Part shown: positions 16,346 to 25,293 of the stretch, piece after piece | How positions within the stretch are numbered: the first letter of the stretch is position 1 | Layout of the letters: each line of letters begins with the position of its first letter | Assembly: GCF_003054285.1 (NCBI RefSeq) | Contig: NZ_QBKS01000001.1 | Coordinates: 682,001-746,000 of the forward strand | DNA: 64,000 nt | Origin: Litoreibacter ponti | GTDB taxonomy: Bacteria; Pseudomonadota; Alphaproteobacteria; Rhodobacterales; Rhodobacteraceae | Direction of reading: 5' to 3' | The notes under the pieces: model-generated | Told to the model about the DNA's origin: nothing | Database searches by the model: none | The model's input: only the letters and a program-made list of their open reading frames with translations | Position numbers and translations under genes: made by a program

Positions 16346-17935
16346 TCATTTTGATTGCAGCACGTAGTCCAGTAAGCCGCGGGTCGATCCGTCCTTGCCC
16401 GACACATCCCCTTCCCCACGCACCAGCGGCGTCAGCGCGTTGGCCAACTCCTTGCCAAGCTCGACGCCCCATTGGTCGAACGAGTTGATCCCCAGCATGA
16501 CGCCTTCGACAAAGACCCGATGCTCGTAGAGCGCGATGATCATGCCCAGCTCACGGGCCCCAAGCGTCGGATAGATCAGCGTGGTGGATGGCCGGTCGCC
16601 TGCAAACACCCGGTGGCGCGCCTGGCGCTCCAGCTCGTCGCCTTTGAACTTGCCGTCCATCAACCTCCGCGCCTCGTCGATCGACCGCCCGACCATCAGC
16701 GCCTCGGACTGCGCCAGACAATTGGCAACCAGCAGCTCATGGTGATGGCTCAAGTCGCTTTCATGGCCACGGGCGGCGACCAGAAATTCACACGGGATCA
16801 CCCGCGTACCCTGGTGGATCAGCTGGTAGAACGCATGCTGACCATTGGTCCCGGGCTCGCCCCAGACCACGGGCCCGGAGTTGACCTCAAGCGCGGAGCC
16901 ATCCATCGCCACGGACTTGCCGTTGCTCTCCATCTCAAGCTGTTGAAGATAGGCCGGCAGGCGCGACAGGCGATTGTCATAGGGCAGCACCGCGCGGGTC
17001 GCGTGGCCGCAGCCCTGATTGTGCCACAGGCCTACCAGAGCCAGCAGGACCGGCATATTCTCCGCCAGATCGGCCTCGCGGAAGTGCCGGTCCATCGCAG
17101 CCCCGCCCGCAAGGAAGTCGCGGAACCTCTCAGGCCCAACGGCCAGCATCAATGGCAGGCCGATCGGCCCCCAGACGGAATACCGCCCGCCGACCCAGTC
17201 CTCAAATCCAAAGACCCGCTCGGGCGCGATGCCGAAATCACCGGTCTTGTCCTCGGCAGTCGAGACAGCTGCAAACTGCGCGGCCGGGTCCGACACGGAC
17301 CCCTTCATCCAGTCAAAGGCGGTGCGCGCGTTGGTCATCGTCTCGATGGTCGTGAAGGTCTTGGAGGCCACGATCACCAGCGTCGTGCTCGGGTCCAGCG
17401 GCGCCAGCGTGTCGGCGATATCAGCGCCATCCACATTGGAGACGAAATGCACGCGCGGCCCGTCATGGAAGGGCGCCAGCGCAATGGTCGCCATTTTCGG
17501 TCCGAGATCGGAGCCGCCGATGCCAATGTTGATCACATCGGTGATTGCGCCCCCCTGCCCCTGATACGCGCCGCTTCGCACATCGCGCGCAAACCGCTCC
17601 ATATCCTCCAGAACAACGCGGACGCCGTCAAAGGCGGCCTGGTCCACGCCGTCGGGGCAGCTTTCGGCCCGCAGCAGCGTGTGCAGCACCGCGCGGCCTT
17701 CGGTCTCGTTGATCTCGGCGCCGGAAAACATCGCGTCACGCTTGGCCGCGACCCCGGCCTGCTCGGCCATCTCCAGCAGGAGGGCGCGGCTCTCGGGCGA
17801 AATGTGCGTCTTGGAATAGTCAAACAGCATCTCGCCGACGCGAACCGAAAAGTCCTGCGCGCGGCCCGGTGTGTCGAACAATTCCATGATGCTCGGGCGG
17901 GATGCGGCCGCCTCTTTCAGCTTGCTCCAGTCCAT
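16346..17935 (-). CDS. pgi: Glucose-6-phosphate isomerase
   Basis: Pgi interconverts glucose-6-phosphate and fructose-6-phosphate. The 529-residue protein has family length and motifs: INIGIGGSDLGPKMA (sugar phosphate site), VASKTFTTIETMTNA, the catalytic QQLEMESNGKS (Glu) and GTNGQHAFYQLIHQG. It is the last gene of a pgi-pgl-zwf unit: pgl ends 15 nt upstream. In an Entner-Doudoroff organism it allows cycling of fructose phosphate back into zwf. Confidence 0.96.
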   Translation of the reverse strand: MDWSKLKEAAASRPSIMELFDTPGRAQDFSVRVGEMLFDYSKTHISPESRALLLEMAEQAGVAAKRDAMFSGAEINETEGRAVLHTLLRAESCPDGVDQAAFDGVRVVLEDMERFARDVRSGAYQGQGGAITDVINIGIGGSDLGPKMATIALAPFHDGPRVHFVSNVDGADIADTLAPLDPSTTLVIVASKTFTTIETMTNARTAFDWMKGSVSDPAAQFAAVSTAEDKTGDFGIAPERVFGFEDWVGGRYSVWGPIGLPLMLAVGPERFRDFLAGGAAMDRHFREADLAENMPVLLALVGLWHNQGCGHATRAVLPYDNRLSRLPAYLQQLEMESNGKSVAMDGSALEVNSGPVVWGEPGTNGQHAFYQLIHQGTRVIPCEFLVAARGHESDLSHHHELLVANCLAQSEALMVGRSIDEARRLMDGKFKGDELERQARHRVFAGDRPSTTLIYPTLGARELGMIIALYEHRVFVEGVMLGINSFDQWGVELGKELANALTPLVRGEGDVSGKDGSTRGLLDYVLQSK

Positions 17936-17950
17936 CCGGTGTCCTCCTTG

Positions 17951-18598
17951 CTACGGTGCCCAGTGCACGGTCGCGGTGCCCAGCACCGTCTTGATCGGCG
18001 CCTCATGGGGGTCAAGCTCCATCGCGCGCTCGATGGCCGCGCGTTTCTCGGCCCCGGTGATCAGCACATGGGTGCTCATCGCGCCCGCCAGCACGCGGGC
18101 GCTCATGGTGATCCGCGGCTCCAGCCCATCGGAGGCTGCGACGGCCATCAGGTCTGGCGCTTCGGGGGCAAGGGCTGCGTCCAGATCCTGAGATCCCGGA
18201 AACAGCGAGGCCGTGTGCATATCCGCCCCCATCCCCAGCAGCAGCACCGAGATCGGCAGCTCGGCAGAGATGTCCGGCAAGGCGTCCCCCTCCGGGCGGA
18301 TCGACACATAGGTCGCCTCCGCCGCGTGGGATTGCAGCAGCCGCTCGCGGATCAGCCGCTCGTTGGAGCGCTCATGGTCCGCAGGCACCTGCCGCTCGTC
18401 ATTCAGCAGCACATGCACCCGCGGCCAGTCCAGACGCGCGGCGCATAAAGCATCAAACACCGGCCCCGGGGTCGAGCCGCCGGGCACCGCAAAGCTCGCA
18501 TGCTCATGGACCATCAGGCATTCGCCCAGCTCGCCCACCAGCTGGTTGGCGAGGTCGATCATCATCATATCGGCGTCGGGGTATTCGATAAATTTCAT
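17951..18598 (-). CDS. pgl: 6-phosphogluconolactonase
   Basis: Pgl hydrolyses 6-phosphogluconolactone made by Zwf. The 215-residue protein shows the NagB/RpiA-like fold motifs SFAVPGGSTPGPVFDAL, VHVLLNDERQVPADHERSN and LLLGMGADMHTASLFPG. The ATG at 18598 overlaps the zwf stop in ATGA, showing translational coupling; the longer upstream frame is a shadow of zwf. Length and motif spacing are normal. Confidence 0.93.
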   Translation of the reverse strand: MKFIEYPDADMMMIDLANQLVGELGECLMVHEHASFAVPGGSTPGPVFDALCAARLDWPRVHVLLNDERQVPADHERSNERLIRERLLQSHAAEATYVSIRPEGDALPDISAELPISVLLLGMGADMHTASLFPGSQDLDAALAPEAPDLMAVAASDGLEPRITMSARVLAGAMSTHVLITGAEKRAAIERAMELDPHEAPIKTVLGTATVHWAP

Positions 18599-20049
18599 GC
18601 CTTGATCTCCCTCCAGCGCCGCCCGTCGCGGTGCAGCAGCATCAGCGCGTCTTCCGGCCCGCTTGAGCCCGGCTCGTATTGCGTCGGGCGGTCGCCGCGC
18701 GACTGCCAGCCGTCGATGATCGGGTCGGTCCAGCGCCAGGCCGCTTCCACCTCGTCGCCGCGCATGAACAGGGTCTGGTTGCCGCGGATCACGTCCATGA
18801 TAAGCCGCTCGTAGGCGTCCGGCACGTCCTCGCCCTCCGGCCCCAGGGCGTCGGCGAAGGTCATGTCCAGCGGCACGTCGATCAGGCGCATGCCCCCCGG
18901 TCCCGGCTCCTTGATGGTCACCCGCAGGTCGATCCCTTCGTCGGGCTGCAGGCGGATCACCAGCACATTGGCGTGGCTGCCCGCATCTTCGCCGAAGATC
19001 GAATGCGGGGTCTCTTTGAACTGGATCACGATCTCTGACATGCGGGCGCGCAGCCGCTTGCCGGTGCGCAGATAGAACGGCGTGCCTTTCCAACGCCAGT
19101 TCGAGATATCCACCTTCATCGCGATGAAGCTTTCGGTGCGCGAGGCGGGGTTCTCGGAATGGGCGATGTAGCTTTCCTGTTCATCGTCGGCGGCATATTG
19201 CCCGCGCACGATGTTTTCCGTCGGCACCTCGTCAAGCGCCCGGATCACCTTGAGCTTCTCGTCGCGCACCGCATCGGGGTCGAATTTCGAGGGCGGCTCC
19301 ATCGCGGTCAAACACAACAGCTGCATCAGGTGGTTTTGCACCATGTCCCGCATCGCGCCCGACTTGTCGTAATAGGCCCCGCGCCCCTCGACACCCACTG
19401 TCTCCGACACCGTGATCTGCACGTGGTCGATGTATTGCGCATTCCAAAGCGGCTCGAACAGCACGTTGGCAAAGCGCACAGCCATCAGGTTCTGCACCGT
19501 CTCTTTGCCCAGATAATGGTCGATCCGATAAATCTGATGCTCGTCAAAGCTGTCGGCCAGCACTTTGTTGAGCGCCCGCGCGCTCTCCAGATCGCGCCCG
19601 AAGGGCTTTTCGACTACGATGCGGCTTTCTGGCGTCGCGATCTCGTGCTCGTGCAACCGGGTAGCCAGATCCCCGAACAAGGCGGGCCCGACCGAGAAGT
19701 AAAAGGCCTGCACCACATCCGCGCGCACCAGCTTTTTGAGCGTCTTCCAGCCGCCGTCGCCCTTAGCGTCGATCGGTGTGTAATGCAGCCGCTCGAGGAA
19801 CAGCTTCACCCGCTCCGCCTCGCGCTTGGTGTGAGGGATGAATTCGTCCAGCGCCTCGCCGATCATCTTGCGGTAGCCTTTGTCGTCCATCTCTGAGCGC
19901 GCGGCGCCGATGATGCGGGCATCTTCAGGCATCTGGCCTGCGCAGAAGCGGTGATAGAGCCCCGGCAGGATTTTGCGGCGGGCCAGATCGCCCGTGCCTC
20001 CGAAAATCACCAGATCGAACGGGTCCACGGGAATGATGCGCGATACCAT
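18595..20049 (-). CDS. zwf: Glucose-6-phosphate 1-dehydrogenase
   Basis: Zwf oxidises glucose-6-phosphate to the lactone with NADP+ and is the entry to the Entner-Doudoroff and pentose phosphate routes. The 484-residue protein has the nucleotide loop FGGTGDLARRKILPGLY, the active site RIDHYLGKETVQNLMAVRFAN without the usual changes, and VVEKPFGRDLESA. It is the first gene of zwf-pgl-pgi. A perfect GTTAGCGCTAAC palindrome lies 36 nt upstream of the ATG, and an identical one sits 35 nt upstream of edd. Confidence 0.96.
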   Translation of the reverse strand: MVSRIIPVDPFDLVIFGGTGDLARRKILPGLYHRFCAGQMPEDARIIGAARSEMDDKGYRKMIGEALDEFIPHTKREAERVKLFLERLHYTPIDAKGDGGWKTLKKLVRADVVQAFYFSVGPALFGDLATRLHEHEIATPESRIVVEKPFGRDLESARALNKVLADSFDEHQIYRIDHYLGKETVQNLMAVRFANVLFEPLWNAQYIDHVQITVSETVGVEGRGAYYDKSGAMRDMVQNHLMQLLCLTAMEPPSKFDPDAVRDEKLKVIRALDEVPTENIVRGQYAADDEQESYIAHSENPASRTESFIAMKVDISNWRWKGTPFYLRTGKRLRARMSEIVIQFKETPHSIFGEDAGSHANVLVIRLQPDEGIDLRVTIKEPGPGGMRLIDVPLDMTFADALGPEGEDVPDAYERLIMDVIRGNQTLFMRGDEVEAAWRWTDPIIDGWQSRGDRPTQYEPGSSGPEDALMLLHRDGRRWREIKA

Positions 20050-20084
20050 GGGCGGGCCTTTCTTCAGCTGCTCTCGCGGCGCTT

Positions 20085-20096
20085 GTTAGCGCTAAC
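20085..20096. promoter_or_regulatory. LacI-type operator upstream of zwf
   Basis: GTTAGCGCTAAC is a perfect 12-bp palindrome with the central CG typical of LacI-family operators. It lies 36 nt from the zwf start. The identical sequence occurs in front of edd at nearly the same distance. No cognate regulator gene is visible beside either site. Confidence 0.7.
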
Positions 20097-20255
20097 GGGG
20101 CGACAGTTCTACAGGAAAGTTGGCCCTGCGTCACCGTCGCGCGGAACCTATCATCCTGCGCCGCAGTCACAAGCCCGTCAAAACGTCTTTGCCCCACTTT
20201 CCCTTCCGCGTCCCGCGCGGTAGCAACGGCGAAACTGCGACGGAGCCGCTTGCGC

Positions 20256-21206
20256 ATGAAAGACCAGATTACGACTGCCAATGACGGCAAATTCCTCGAT
20301 CCGTACCTGACGGCCAAGGGAGAGCCCCGCGCCTCCGTCGCGCTCAGCAATCCGCAAACGCTTTGGTTCAACACCGGCACCCTGTGCAATATCGAGTGCG
20401 AGAATTGCTACATCCTGTCCTCGCCCACCAATGACGCGCTGGTCTACATCACCACCGCCGAGGTCGAGGCCTATCTCGACCAGCTCGAGCAGCGCAAATG
20501 GGGCGTGCGCGAGATCGCGTTTACCGGCGGCGAGCCCTTCATGAACCCTGACATGTGCGACATGGCCCGCGCGGCGCTCGACCGCGGCTACGAGGTCCTG
20601 ATCCTGACCAACGCCATGCGCCCGATGATGCGCAAATCGGTGCAAGCGGGCCTGAAAACGCTGATCGCAGACTTCGGCGACAAGCTGACCTTCCGCGTCT
20701 CGCTCGACCACTGGTCCCCCGAAATCCACGATGCCGAGCGCGGCAAGGATGCATTCGCCAAGACCATCGAAGGCATGATCTGGCTACGCGACCAAGGTGC
20801 GCACATGGCCGTCGCCGGGCGCTCGATCTGGGCGGAAAGCGATGCGTCCGCGCGCGCAGGCTTTGCAGCGCTCTTTACTGGGCATGACTTCAAGATCGAC
20901 GCGCAAGACCCTGCGATGACAGTTCTTTTCCCCGAGATGGACGAGACAATCGAAGTCCCCGAGATCACGACCGCCTGCTGGGGCATTCTCGACAAATCGC
21001 CCAACGCCGTGATGTGCGCGTCCTCCCGCATGGTCGTCAAACGCCGCGGCGCGCAGTCCCCCGCGGTACTCGCCTGCACCCTGCTGCCCTATTCGCCAGA
21101 GTTCGAGATGGGCGAGACCCTCGAGCAGGCCGAGCGCGACGTGCAGCTCAACCACCCCCATTGCGCGAAGTTCTGTGTCTTGGGCGGCGCGAGCTGTTCC
21201 GCCTGA
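20256..21206 (+). CDS. Radical SAM protein with C-terminal cysteine cluster
   Basis: A 316-residue radical SAM enzyme. The 4Fe-4S ligands are C44, C48 and C51 in TLCNIECENCYI (CxxxCxxC). SAM-binding follows as IAFTGGEPFMNPD. Near the C-terminus there are further cysteines (ACWGIL, MCASSRM, ACTLLP and HPHCAKFCVLGGASCSA), which suggests an auxiliary iron-sulfur cluster. The ATG at 20256 was preferred over the TTG two codons earlier. It is divergent from zwf and probably independently transcribed. The reaction is unknown; the layout resembles SPASM-like peptide-modifying enzymes, but no precursor peptide was found. Confidence 0.82.
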   Translation: MKDQITTANDGKFLDPYLTAKGEPRASVALSNPQTLWFNTGTLCNIECENCYILSSPTNDALVYITTAEVEAYLDQLEQRKWGVREIAFTGGEPFMNPDMCDMARAALDRGYEVLILTNAMRPMMRKSVQAGLKTLIADFGDKLTFRVSLDHWSPEIHDAERGKDAFAKTIEGMIWLRDQGAHMAVAGRSIWAESDASARAGFAALFTGHDFKIDAQDPAMTVLFPEMDETIEVPEITTACWGILDKSPNAVMCASSRMVVKRRGAQSPAVLACTLLPYSPEFEMGETLEQAERDVQLNHPHCAKFCVLGGASCSA

Positions 21207-21252
21207 GATGTTAACCTTTTTGCGCTGCGAGCGGTCAAAGCCAGATCAAAGC

Positions 21253-21290
21253 CCGACAGAAGTCCGACGCAAAGCCGACAGGTCTCCGAC
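21253..21290. repeat. Four CCGAC copies at exact 11-nt spacing
   Basis: CCGAC begins at 21253, 21264, 21275 and 21286, so the period is exactly 11 nt. The bases between copies are partly alike (CCGACag, CCGACgc). The array lies in the 173-nt region between the convergent radical SAM and HNH genes. That region also holds two TTAACC elements, at about 21211 and 21374. Confidence 0.6.
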
Positions 21291-21379
21291 AGCGCCATCG
21301 GCTTGAAACGAATAGTTAATTTGCGCGTCCATGCGGTACAGCCGTTGCGCAAGTCGCAACCTGCGTCCCAACCGTTAAC

Positions 21380-21964
21380 CTATGCTTCCAACTCGGCATC
21401 CCAATAGAGAAAGTCCATCCAGCTTTCATGCAGGTGGTTCGGCGGGAATTTCCGTCCCATGTTCATCAGCTCCGGCGCCGTCGGCTGGATCGGGGGCTTG
21501 CGCAGGGACAAGCCGGAATTCTTGAGCAATTGCGAGCCTTTACGCAGATTGCACCGCGAACACGCCGCGACGACATTCTCCCACGACGTGATCCCGCCCC
21601 GCGCCCGCGGCACCACGTGATCGAACGTCAAATCCCCGCGCGTGCCGCAATACTGACAGCAAAACTCATCGCGCAGAAACAGGTTGAACCGCGTGAACGC
21701 GACCCGCTTTTGCGGCTTCACATAGTCCTTGAGCACCACGACCGACGGGATCTTGATCTCCGTCGTCGGCGACCGCACCACATCCTCATATTCCGACAAG
21801 ATCGTCACCCGATCCAGATAGGCCGCCTTCACAGCTTCCTGCCAGGTCCACAGGCTCAACGGGTAGTAGGAAAGCGGGCGATAATCCGCGTTCAACACAA
21901 GGGCCGGATTGTGCTTGAGATTGCTGGGGTCACGCACAAACTCGTGCCTGAATTCGCCGTCCAT
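21380..21964 (-). CDS. HNH endonuclease
   Basis: A 194-residue protein with a standard HNH domain at about 95-150: FCCQYCG and ACSRCN supply the four zinc cysteines, and LTFDHVVPRARGGITSWENVV contains the active D-H and the downstream N. The N-terminal part (LVLNADYRPLSYYPLSLWTWQEAV) is typical of a widespread stand-alone HNH family of unknown role. It is probably a cytoplasmic DNA nuclease or nickase. It is convergent with the radical SAM gene. Confidence 0.85.
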   Translation of the reverse strand: MDGEFRHEFVRDPSNLKHNPALVLNADYRPLSYYPLSLWTWQEAVKAAYLDRVTILSEYEDVVRSPTTEIKIPSVVVLKDYVKPQKRVAFTRFNLFLRDEFCCQYCGTRGDLTFDHVVPRARGGITSWENVVAACSRCNLRKGSQLLKNSGLSLRKPPIQPTAPELMNMGRKFPPNHLHESWMDFLYWDAELEA

Positions 21965-22146
21965 TGGGAATAGCTCTCCTGCTCTGTCATGCGCTGCGCA
22001 CCACCAGAGCGGGGAGCCCCGCCCCAGTCCTCAGGAAAAACTATATATCGTTCTCGAACTCTGGCAACCCCCGCTATATGGCGTTTATGAAGAGAGCTTT
22101 CATGGCTTCAACGGCGCGCGTTGGGTTCGACTTCGGGGCGCGACCT

Positions 22147-22818
22147 CTAGCCGAGGTCGAGACCCCATTTCTGCCCGATGAAGCTCAACGCGACCCCAAG
22201 CCCATCCGGCGCGATTCCGTGCCCGGTGCCCTTCATGACATGGCCGTACACCTCGAACCCTGCCTCCTGCAGCGCGTCCCCGGCCTCCGGCATCGAGATC
22301 GGCGGCACCACGTCGTCTTGATCGCCGTGGATCAACATGATGGGCGGTTTGGAGACGACCTCGTCCGCCAGCAGCTCCGGGCGCAGCAAGCGTCCAGAAA
22401 AGGCGACAATACCCGCAAATGCGTCCGGGCGGCGCGGCGCGACATGCAGCGCCATCATCGTGCCTTGGCTAAAGCCCACGAGGATCGTCTCAGCTTCCGA
22501 GACGCCTTCCTCTTCCATGCTCGTGTCCAGAAAGGCGTTCAAATCATCCGCCGCCTGCAACAGGCCGCGCTCGGCCTCTTCCTCGGACGAGCCATCGATC
22601 CAGGGGATGGGAAACCATTGATATCCCATCGGATTTCCGATGCATCGCTCCGGCGCGTTGGGGGCCACGAAGACCGTGTCGGGCAGATGGTCCGACAACG
22701 GATCGGCCAGCCCCAGCAAATCCGGCCCGTCCGCGCCATAGCCATGCAGGAAGATCACGAGGCTGGAATCCTCGCCCGATTTAGAGCCCTTGCGCTTCGC
22801 ATCCAAAACTCGGGTCAT
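22147..22818 (-). CDS. Phospholipase/carboxylesterase, alpha/beta hydrolase
   Basis: A 223-residue serine hydrolase of the YpfH/phospholipase-carboxylesterase family. The triad is Ser in ILVGFSQGTMMALH, Asp in IHGDQDDVVPP and His in KGTGHGIAPDG; the oxyanion region is VIFLHGYGADG. No signal peptide, so cytoplasmic. The ATG at 22818 overlaps the upstream glycosylase stop in ATGA; the longer frame through the glycosylase gene is a shadow. Substrate not defined. Confidence 0.85.
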   Translation of the reverse strand: MTRVLDAKRKGSKSGEDSSLVIFLHGYGADGPDLLGLADPLSDHLPDTVFVAPNAPERCIGNPMGYQWFPIPWIDGSSEEEAERGLLQAADDLNAFLDTSMEEEGVSEAETILVGFSQGTMMALHVAPRRPDAFAGIVAFSGRLLRPELLADEVVSKPPIMLIHGDQDDVVPPISMPEAGDALQEAGFEVYGHVMKGTGHGIAPDGLGVALSFIGQKWGLDLG

Positions 22819-23438
22819 GTGATCCCCTCTCGATCCTTGATGTCTCGGTAATAGGCCCAGAGTATCCGGGCCGCAACGCTTTGCCACGGCGACCAATCCT
22901 GCGCCATCTGTCGCATCTGTGCTGGTTTCGGCCGCTCCGACAAGTCGAACAGAACCCGGGCCGCTTCCTGCAAGGCCAAATCCCCCGGCGCGAACACGTC
23001 CGCATGCCCAAGCGAGAACATCGCGTAGACCTCGGCGGTCCACGGCCCGATGCCCGGCACCTTCGTCAATGTCGCGATCACCTCTATGGAGGCCATGTCG
23101 CGCAGCGCATCGTAGGGGATGTCGGCCTCGGCAAGCGCATAGGCGTAGCGGATCTTCTGGCGCGACAGGCCGCACGCCCGCAAAGTTTGCTCCGACGCCC
23201 GCCGAACCGCATCCGGACTGGTCAGACCGGCTTCCTGCAGCCGCCCGTTGATTGCCTTTGCCGAGGCGGTCGAGACCTGCTGGCCCATGATTGCCTGCAG
23301 AAGCTGAAAAAACCCGTCCGGGCGCAATCGCAACGGAAGCGGCTCCAACCGGGGCAATACATCGGCAAAACGCGGCTCTCTGGCGGCCAGCCACGCCGCA
23401 CCCTCTGCCACGCAGGCGTCACCCCGGATGATACGCAT
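22815..23438 (-). CDS. DNA-3-methyladenine glycosylase II (AlkA type)
   Basis: A 207-residue base-excision repair glycosylase of the HhH-GPD superfamily that removes alkylated purines. Motifs are AIMGQQVSTASAKAI, the helix-hairpin-helix LTKVPGIGPWTAEVYAMF and the catalytic Asp in DVFAPGDLALQ. It lacks the N-terminal domain of E. coli AlkA and has the shorter form usual in alphaproteobacteria. The start overlaps the end of cobK by 20 nt, and its stop overlaps the esterase start, so cbiD-cobK-glycosylase-esterase looks like one transcript. Confidence 0.88.
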   Translation of the reverse strand: MRIIRGDACVAEGAAWLAAREPRFADVLPRLEPLPLRLRPDGFFQLLQAIMGQQVSTASAKAINGRLQEAGLTSPDAVRRASEQTLRACGLSRQKIRYAYALAEADIPYDALRDMASIEVIATLTKVPGIGPWTAEVYAMFSLGHADVFAPGDLALQEAARVLFDLSERPKPAQMRQMAQDWSPWQSVAARILWAYYRDIKDREGIT

Positions 23439-24156
23439 CGACCCACTCCAGCAGGGCGTCGACCGTGTCGACCTTCGGTGCGTCGGGCATGGCCGGGCGG
23501 TTCAGCATCAGCACACGCAGCCCGATCTCGCGCGCCGCGTCCAGCTTCGAGCGCGACATCTCCCCGCCCGCGTTCTTCACCACAAGCCAATCGATCTTCA
23601 GCCTTTGGAACAAAGCCACTTCATCGACGACCGAAAATGGTGGCCGTCCGATCAAGAACTCCCCGTTCGGGAACGGAAACGGGCCGTCAGGCGGGTCGAT
23701 CTGGCGACAAATCAGGTAGCTCTGGGACAGGCCTGCGAACTGCTCCAGCGTTTGGCGCCCCGTAGCCAGAAAAACGCGCGCGCCCGGGGAAATGTGGTCG
23801 CTTGCCTCACTCGCATGGTCGATGAAGGTCCAGCGGTCCCCATCCCTCTGCTCCCAGGCCGGACGCAGCAACTGCGCGTATCCCAGCCCGCGCGCAGCAC
23901 AAATGCGCGCCGTGCGATCGGTGATCCGGTGGGCAAAGGGATGGGTCGCGTCGATAACCAGATCGACCGGATTGCGATCCAGCCATGCCTCGAACCCCGC
24001 ATCCCCGCCAAAGCCCCCGAACCGGGTCTCACAGCCCAGATCCTTCGGCGCACGGGTCGCGCCTGCAAGCGATGCGATAACTTGATGACCGCGCGCCACG
24101 AGCCCGCGCGCAACATCCCGCGCCTCACCCGTTCCAGCCAACAACAGGATTTTCAT
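23419..24156 (-). CDS. cobK: Precorrin-6A reductase
   Basis: CobK/CbiJ reduces the macrocycle of precorrin-6A (or the cobalt form) with NADPH during corrin ring synthesis. The 245-residue protein starts with the Rossmann-like MKILLLAGTGEARDVARGL, continues with DLVIDATHPFAHRITDRTA and has the C-terminal LVVKNAGGEMSRSKLDAAREIG, all typical of CobK. It overlaps cbiD by ATGA at 24153-24156 and the glycosylase by 20 nt. Confidence 0.92.
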   Translation of the reverse strand: MKILLLAGTGEARDVARGLVARGHQVIASLAGATRAPKDLGCETRFGGFGGDAGFEAWLDRNPVDLVIDATHPFAHRITDRTARICAARGLGYAQLLRPAWEQRDGDRWTFIDHASEASDHISPGARVFLATGRQTLEQFAGLSQSYLICRQIDPPDGPFPFPNGEFLIGRPPFSVVDEVALFQRLKIDWLVVKNAGGEMSRSKLDAAREIGLRVLMLNRPAMPDAPKVDTVDALLEWVDAYHPG

Positions 24157-25196
24157 AGCCCGGCCTTTGCGAGAATCGTGCCCGCGCGGTCGATCACGAC
24201 GACGCTTGGAACAACATCAGCTTCACCGAGTATATCCCTGATTTTCAACAAAGCTTCGTCCGCGACCCGTTGAGCCAACTCGGGCGCGCGGGTGACCGCC
24301 TCCAGCATCGTGTTGGCGTCGGAAACTGGCGTTGATGTCCAGTCCTGCAGCGCCTCGAAATCCACCTGCGAGCGCTTCGAGTGTAAATCCCGCGCGCCTT
24401 GTGCGAGCTTGGTGATCTTGCCGATCCCGCCGCCAATGGTGATCGACGGCACCGGATGCCGCGCAAGATATTTGAGCAATCCTCCGGCAAAATCACCCAT
24501 GTCGAGCATCGCGTGGTCCGGCAGGCCCAGCAGCTCCTGCACCACCCGTTCCGACGTGGCCCCGGTGCAGCCGGCGACATGTGTCAGCCCATCGGCGCGT
24601 GCCACGTCGATGCCGCGGTGGATCGACGCGATCCAGGCCGCGCAGGAAAACGGGCGCACAACGCCCGTCGTCCCGAGAATCGACAACCCGCCCTCAATCC
24701 CAAGCCGCGGATTCCAGGTCTTTTTCGCCAACTCCGTGCCGCCGGGCACCGAGATCGTGATCTCGACATCGGGCGCTTTGCCGAACTCGGACGCCATCTC
24801 GGCCACGACCTCGTCCATCATCGCGCGCGGCACGGGGTTGATCGCGGGCTCCCCCACGGCGATGGGCAGGCCGGGTTTGGTGACGTGCCCGACACCCTCG
24901 CCTGCCTTGAACACGACGCCCCCCGACGAGGCCGCGACCCGGGCGCAGATCAGCGCACCATGGGTGACGTCCGGGTCGTCGCCCGCGTCCTTCTCGATGC
25001 CGACCTCCACCCAGTCCGCGCCTTGCGCCATGTGGGCGATCGCGAAGACCGGTGTCTCTCCCTTGGGCAGCGTGATCGACACATCGTCCGGCCGCATCCC
25101 GCCCCACAACATCTGCAACCCCGCCTTTACGGCCGCCGTGGCGCAAGCCCCCGTGGTCCAGCCGCGGCGCAGTTTCGGAGAGGTCTCGTCACTCAT
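24153..25196 (-). CDS. cbiD: Cobalt-precorrin-5B C1-methyltransferase
   Basis: CbiD methylates C1 of the corrin ring, replacing CobF of the classical aerobic route. The 347-residue protein shows LRRGWTTGACATAAVKAGLQ at the N-terminus, ITLPKGETPVFAIAHMA, DPDVTHGALICA and HVAGCTGATSERVVQELLGL. The ATG at 25196 (MSDETSP) was preferred; an upstream start at 25232 would run into the promoter region shared with cobA. It is transcribed with cobK, which is used in both aerobic and anaerobic schemes. Confidence 0.92.
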   Translation of the reverse strand: MSDETSPKLRRGWTTGACATAAVKAGLQMLWGGMRPDDVSITLPKGETPVFAIAHMAQGADWVEVGIEKDAGDDPDVTHGALICARVAASSGGVVFKAGEGVGHVTKPGLPIAVGEPAINPVPRAMMDEVVAEMASEFGKAPDVEITISVPGGTELAKKTWNPRLGIEGGLSILGTTGVVRPFSCAAWIASIHRGIDVARADGLTHVAGCTGATSERVVQELLGLPDHAMLDMGDFAGGLLKYLARHPVPSITIGGGIGKITKLAQGARDLHSKRSQVDFEALQDWTSTPVSDANTMLEAVTRAPELAQRVADEALLKIRDILGEADVVPSVVVIDRAGTILAKAGL

Positions 25197-25293
25197 GGCC
25201 GCGACCTTACCGCGCGGAATTTCCGCCGCCAATGGCCGATCCGACGTCGCTCTTTTGCTTTTCTTGCGCGGGGGTTACGGGCCATAAGAGGGA

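Noticed and set aside
16472..18448. A 658-codon open frame on the plus strand opposite pgi and pgl
   Set aside because: It is antisense to two well-conserved genes, has low-complexity His/Arg-rich translation and no recognisable domain; high GC content removes stop codons in the complementary frame.
21253..21290. CRISPR-like array
   Set aside because: Repeat cores are 5 nt with 6-nt spacers, far from CRISPR dimensions, and no cas genes are near.
25197..25293. Possible cobalamin riboswitch between cbiD and cobA
   Set aside because: Only 97 nt are available and no B12-box or typical core was seen; the GGGAA near the cobA start is not enough.
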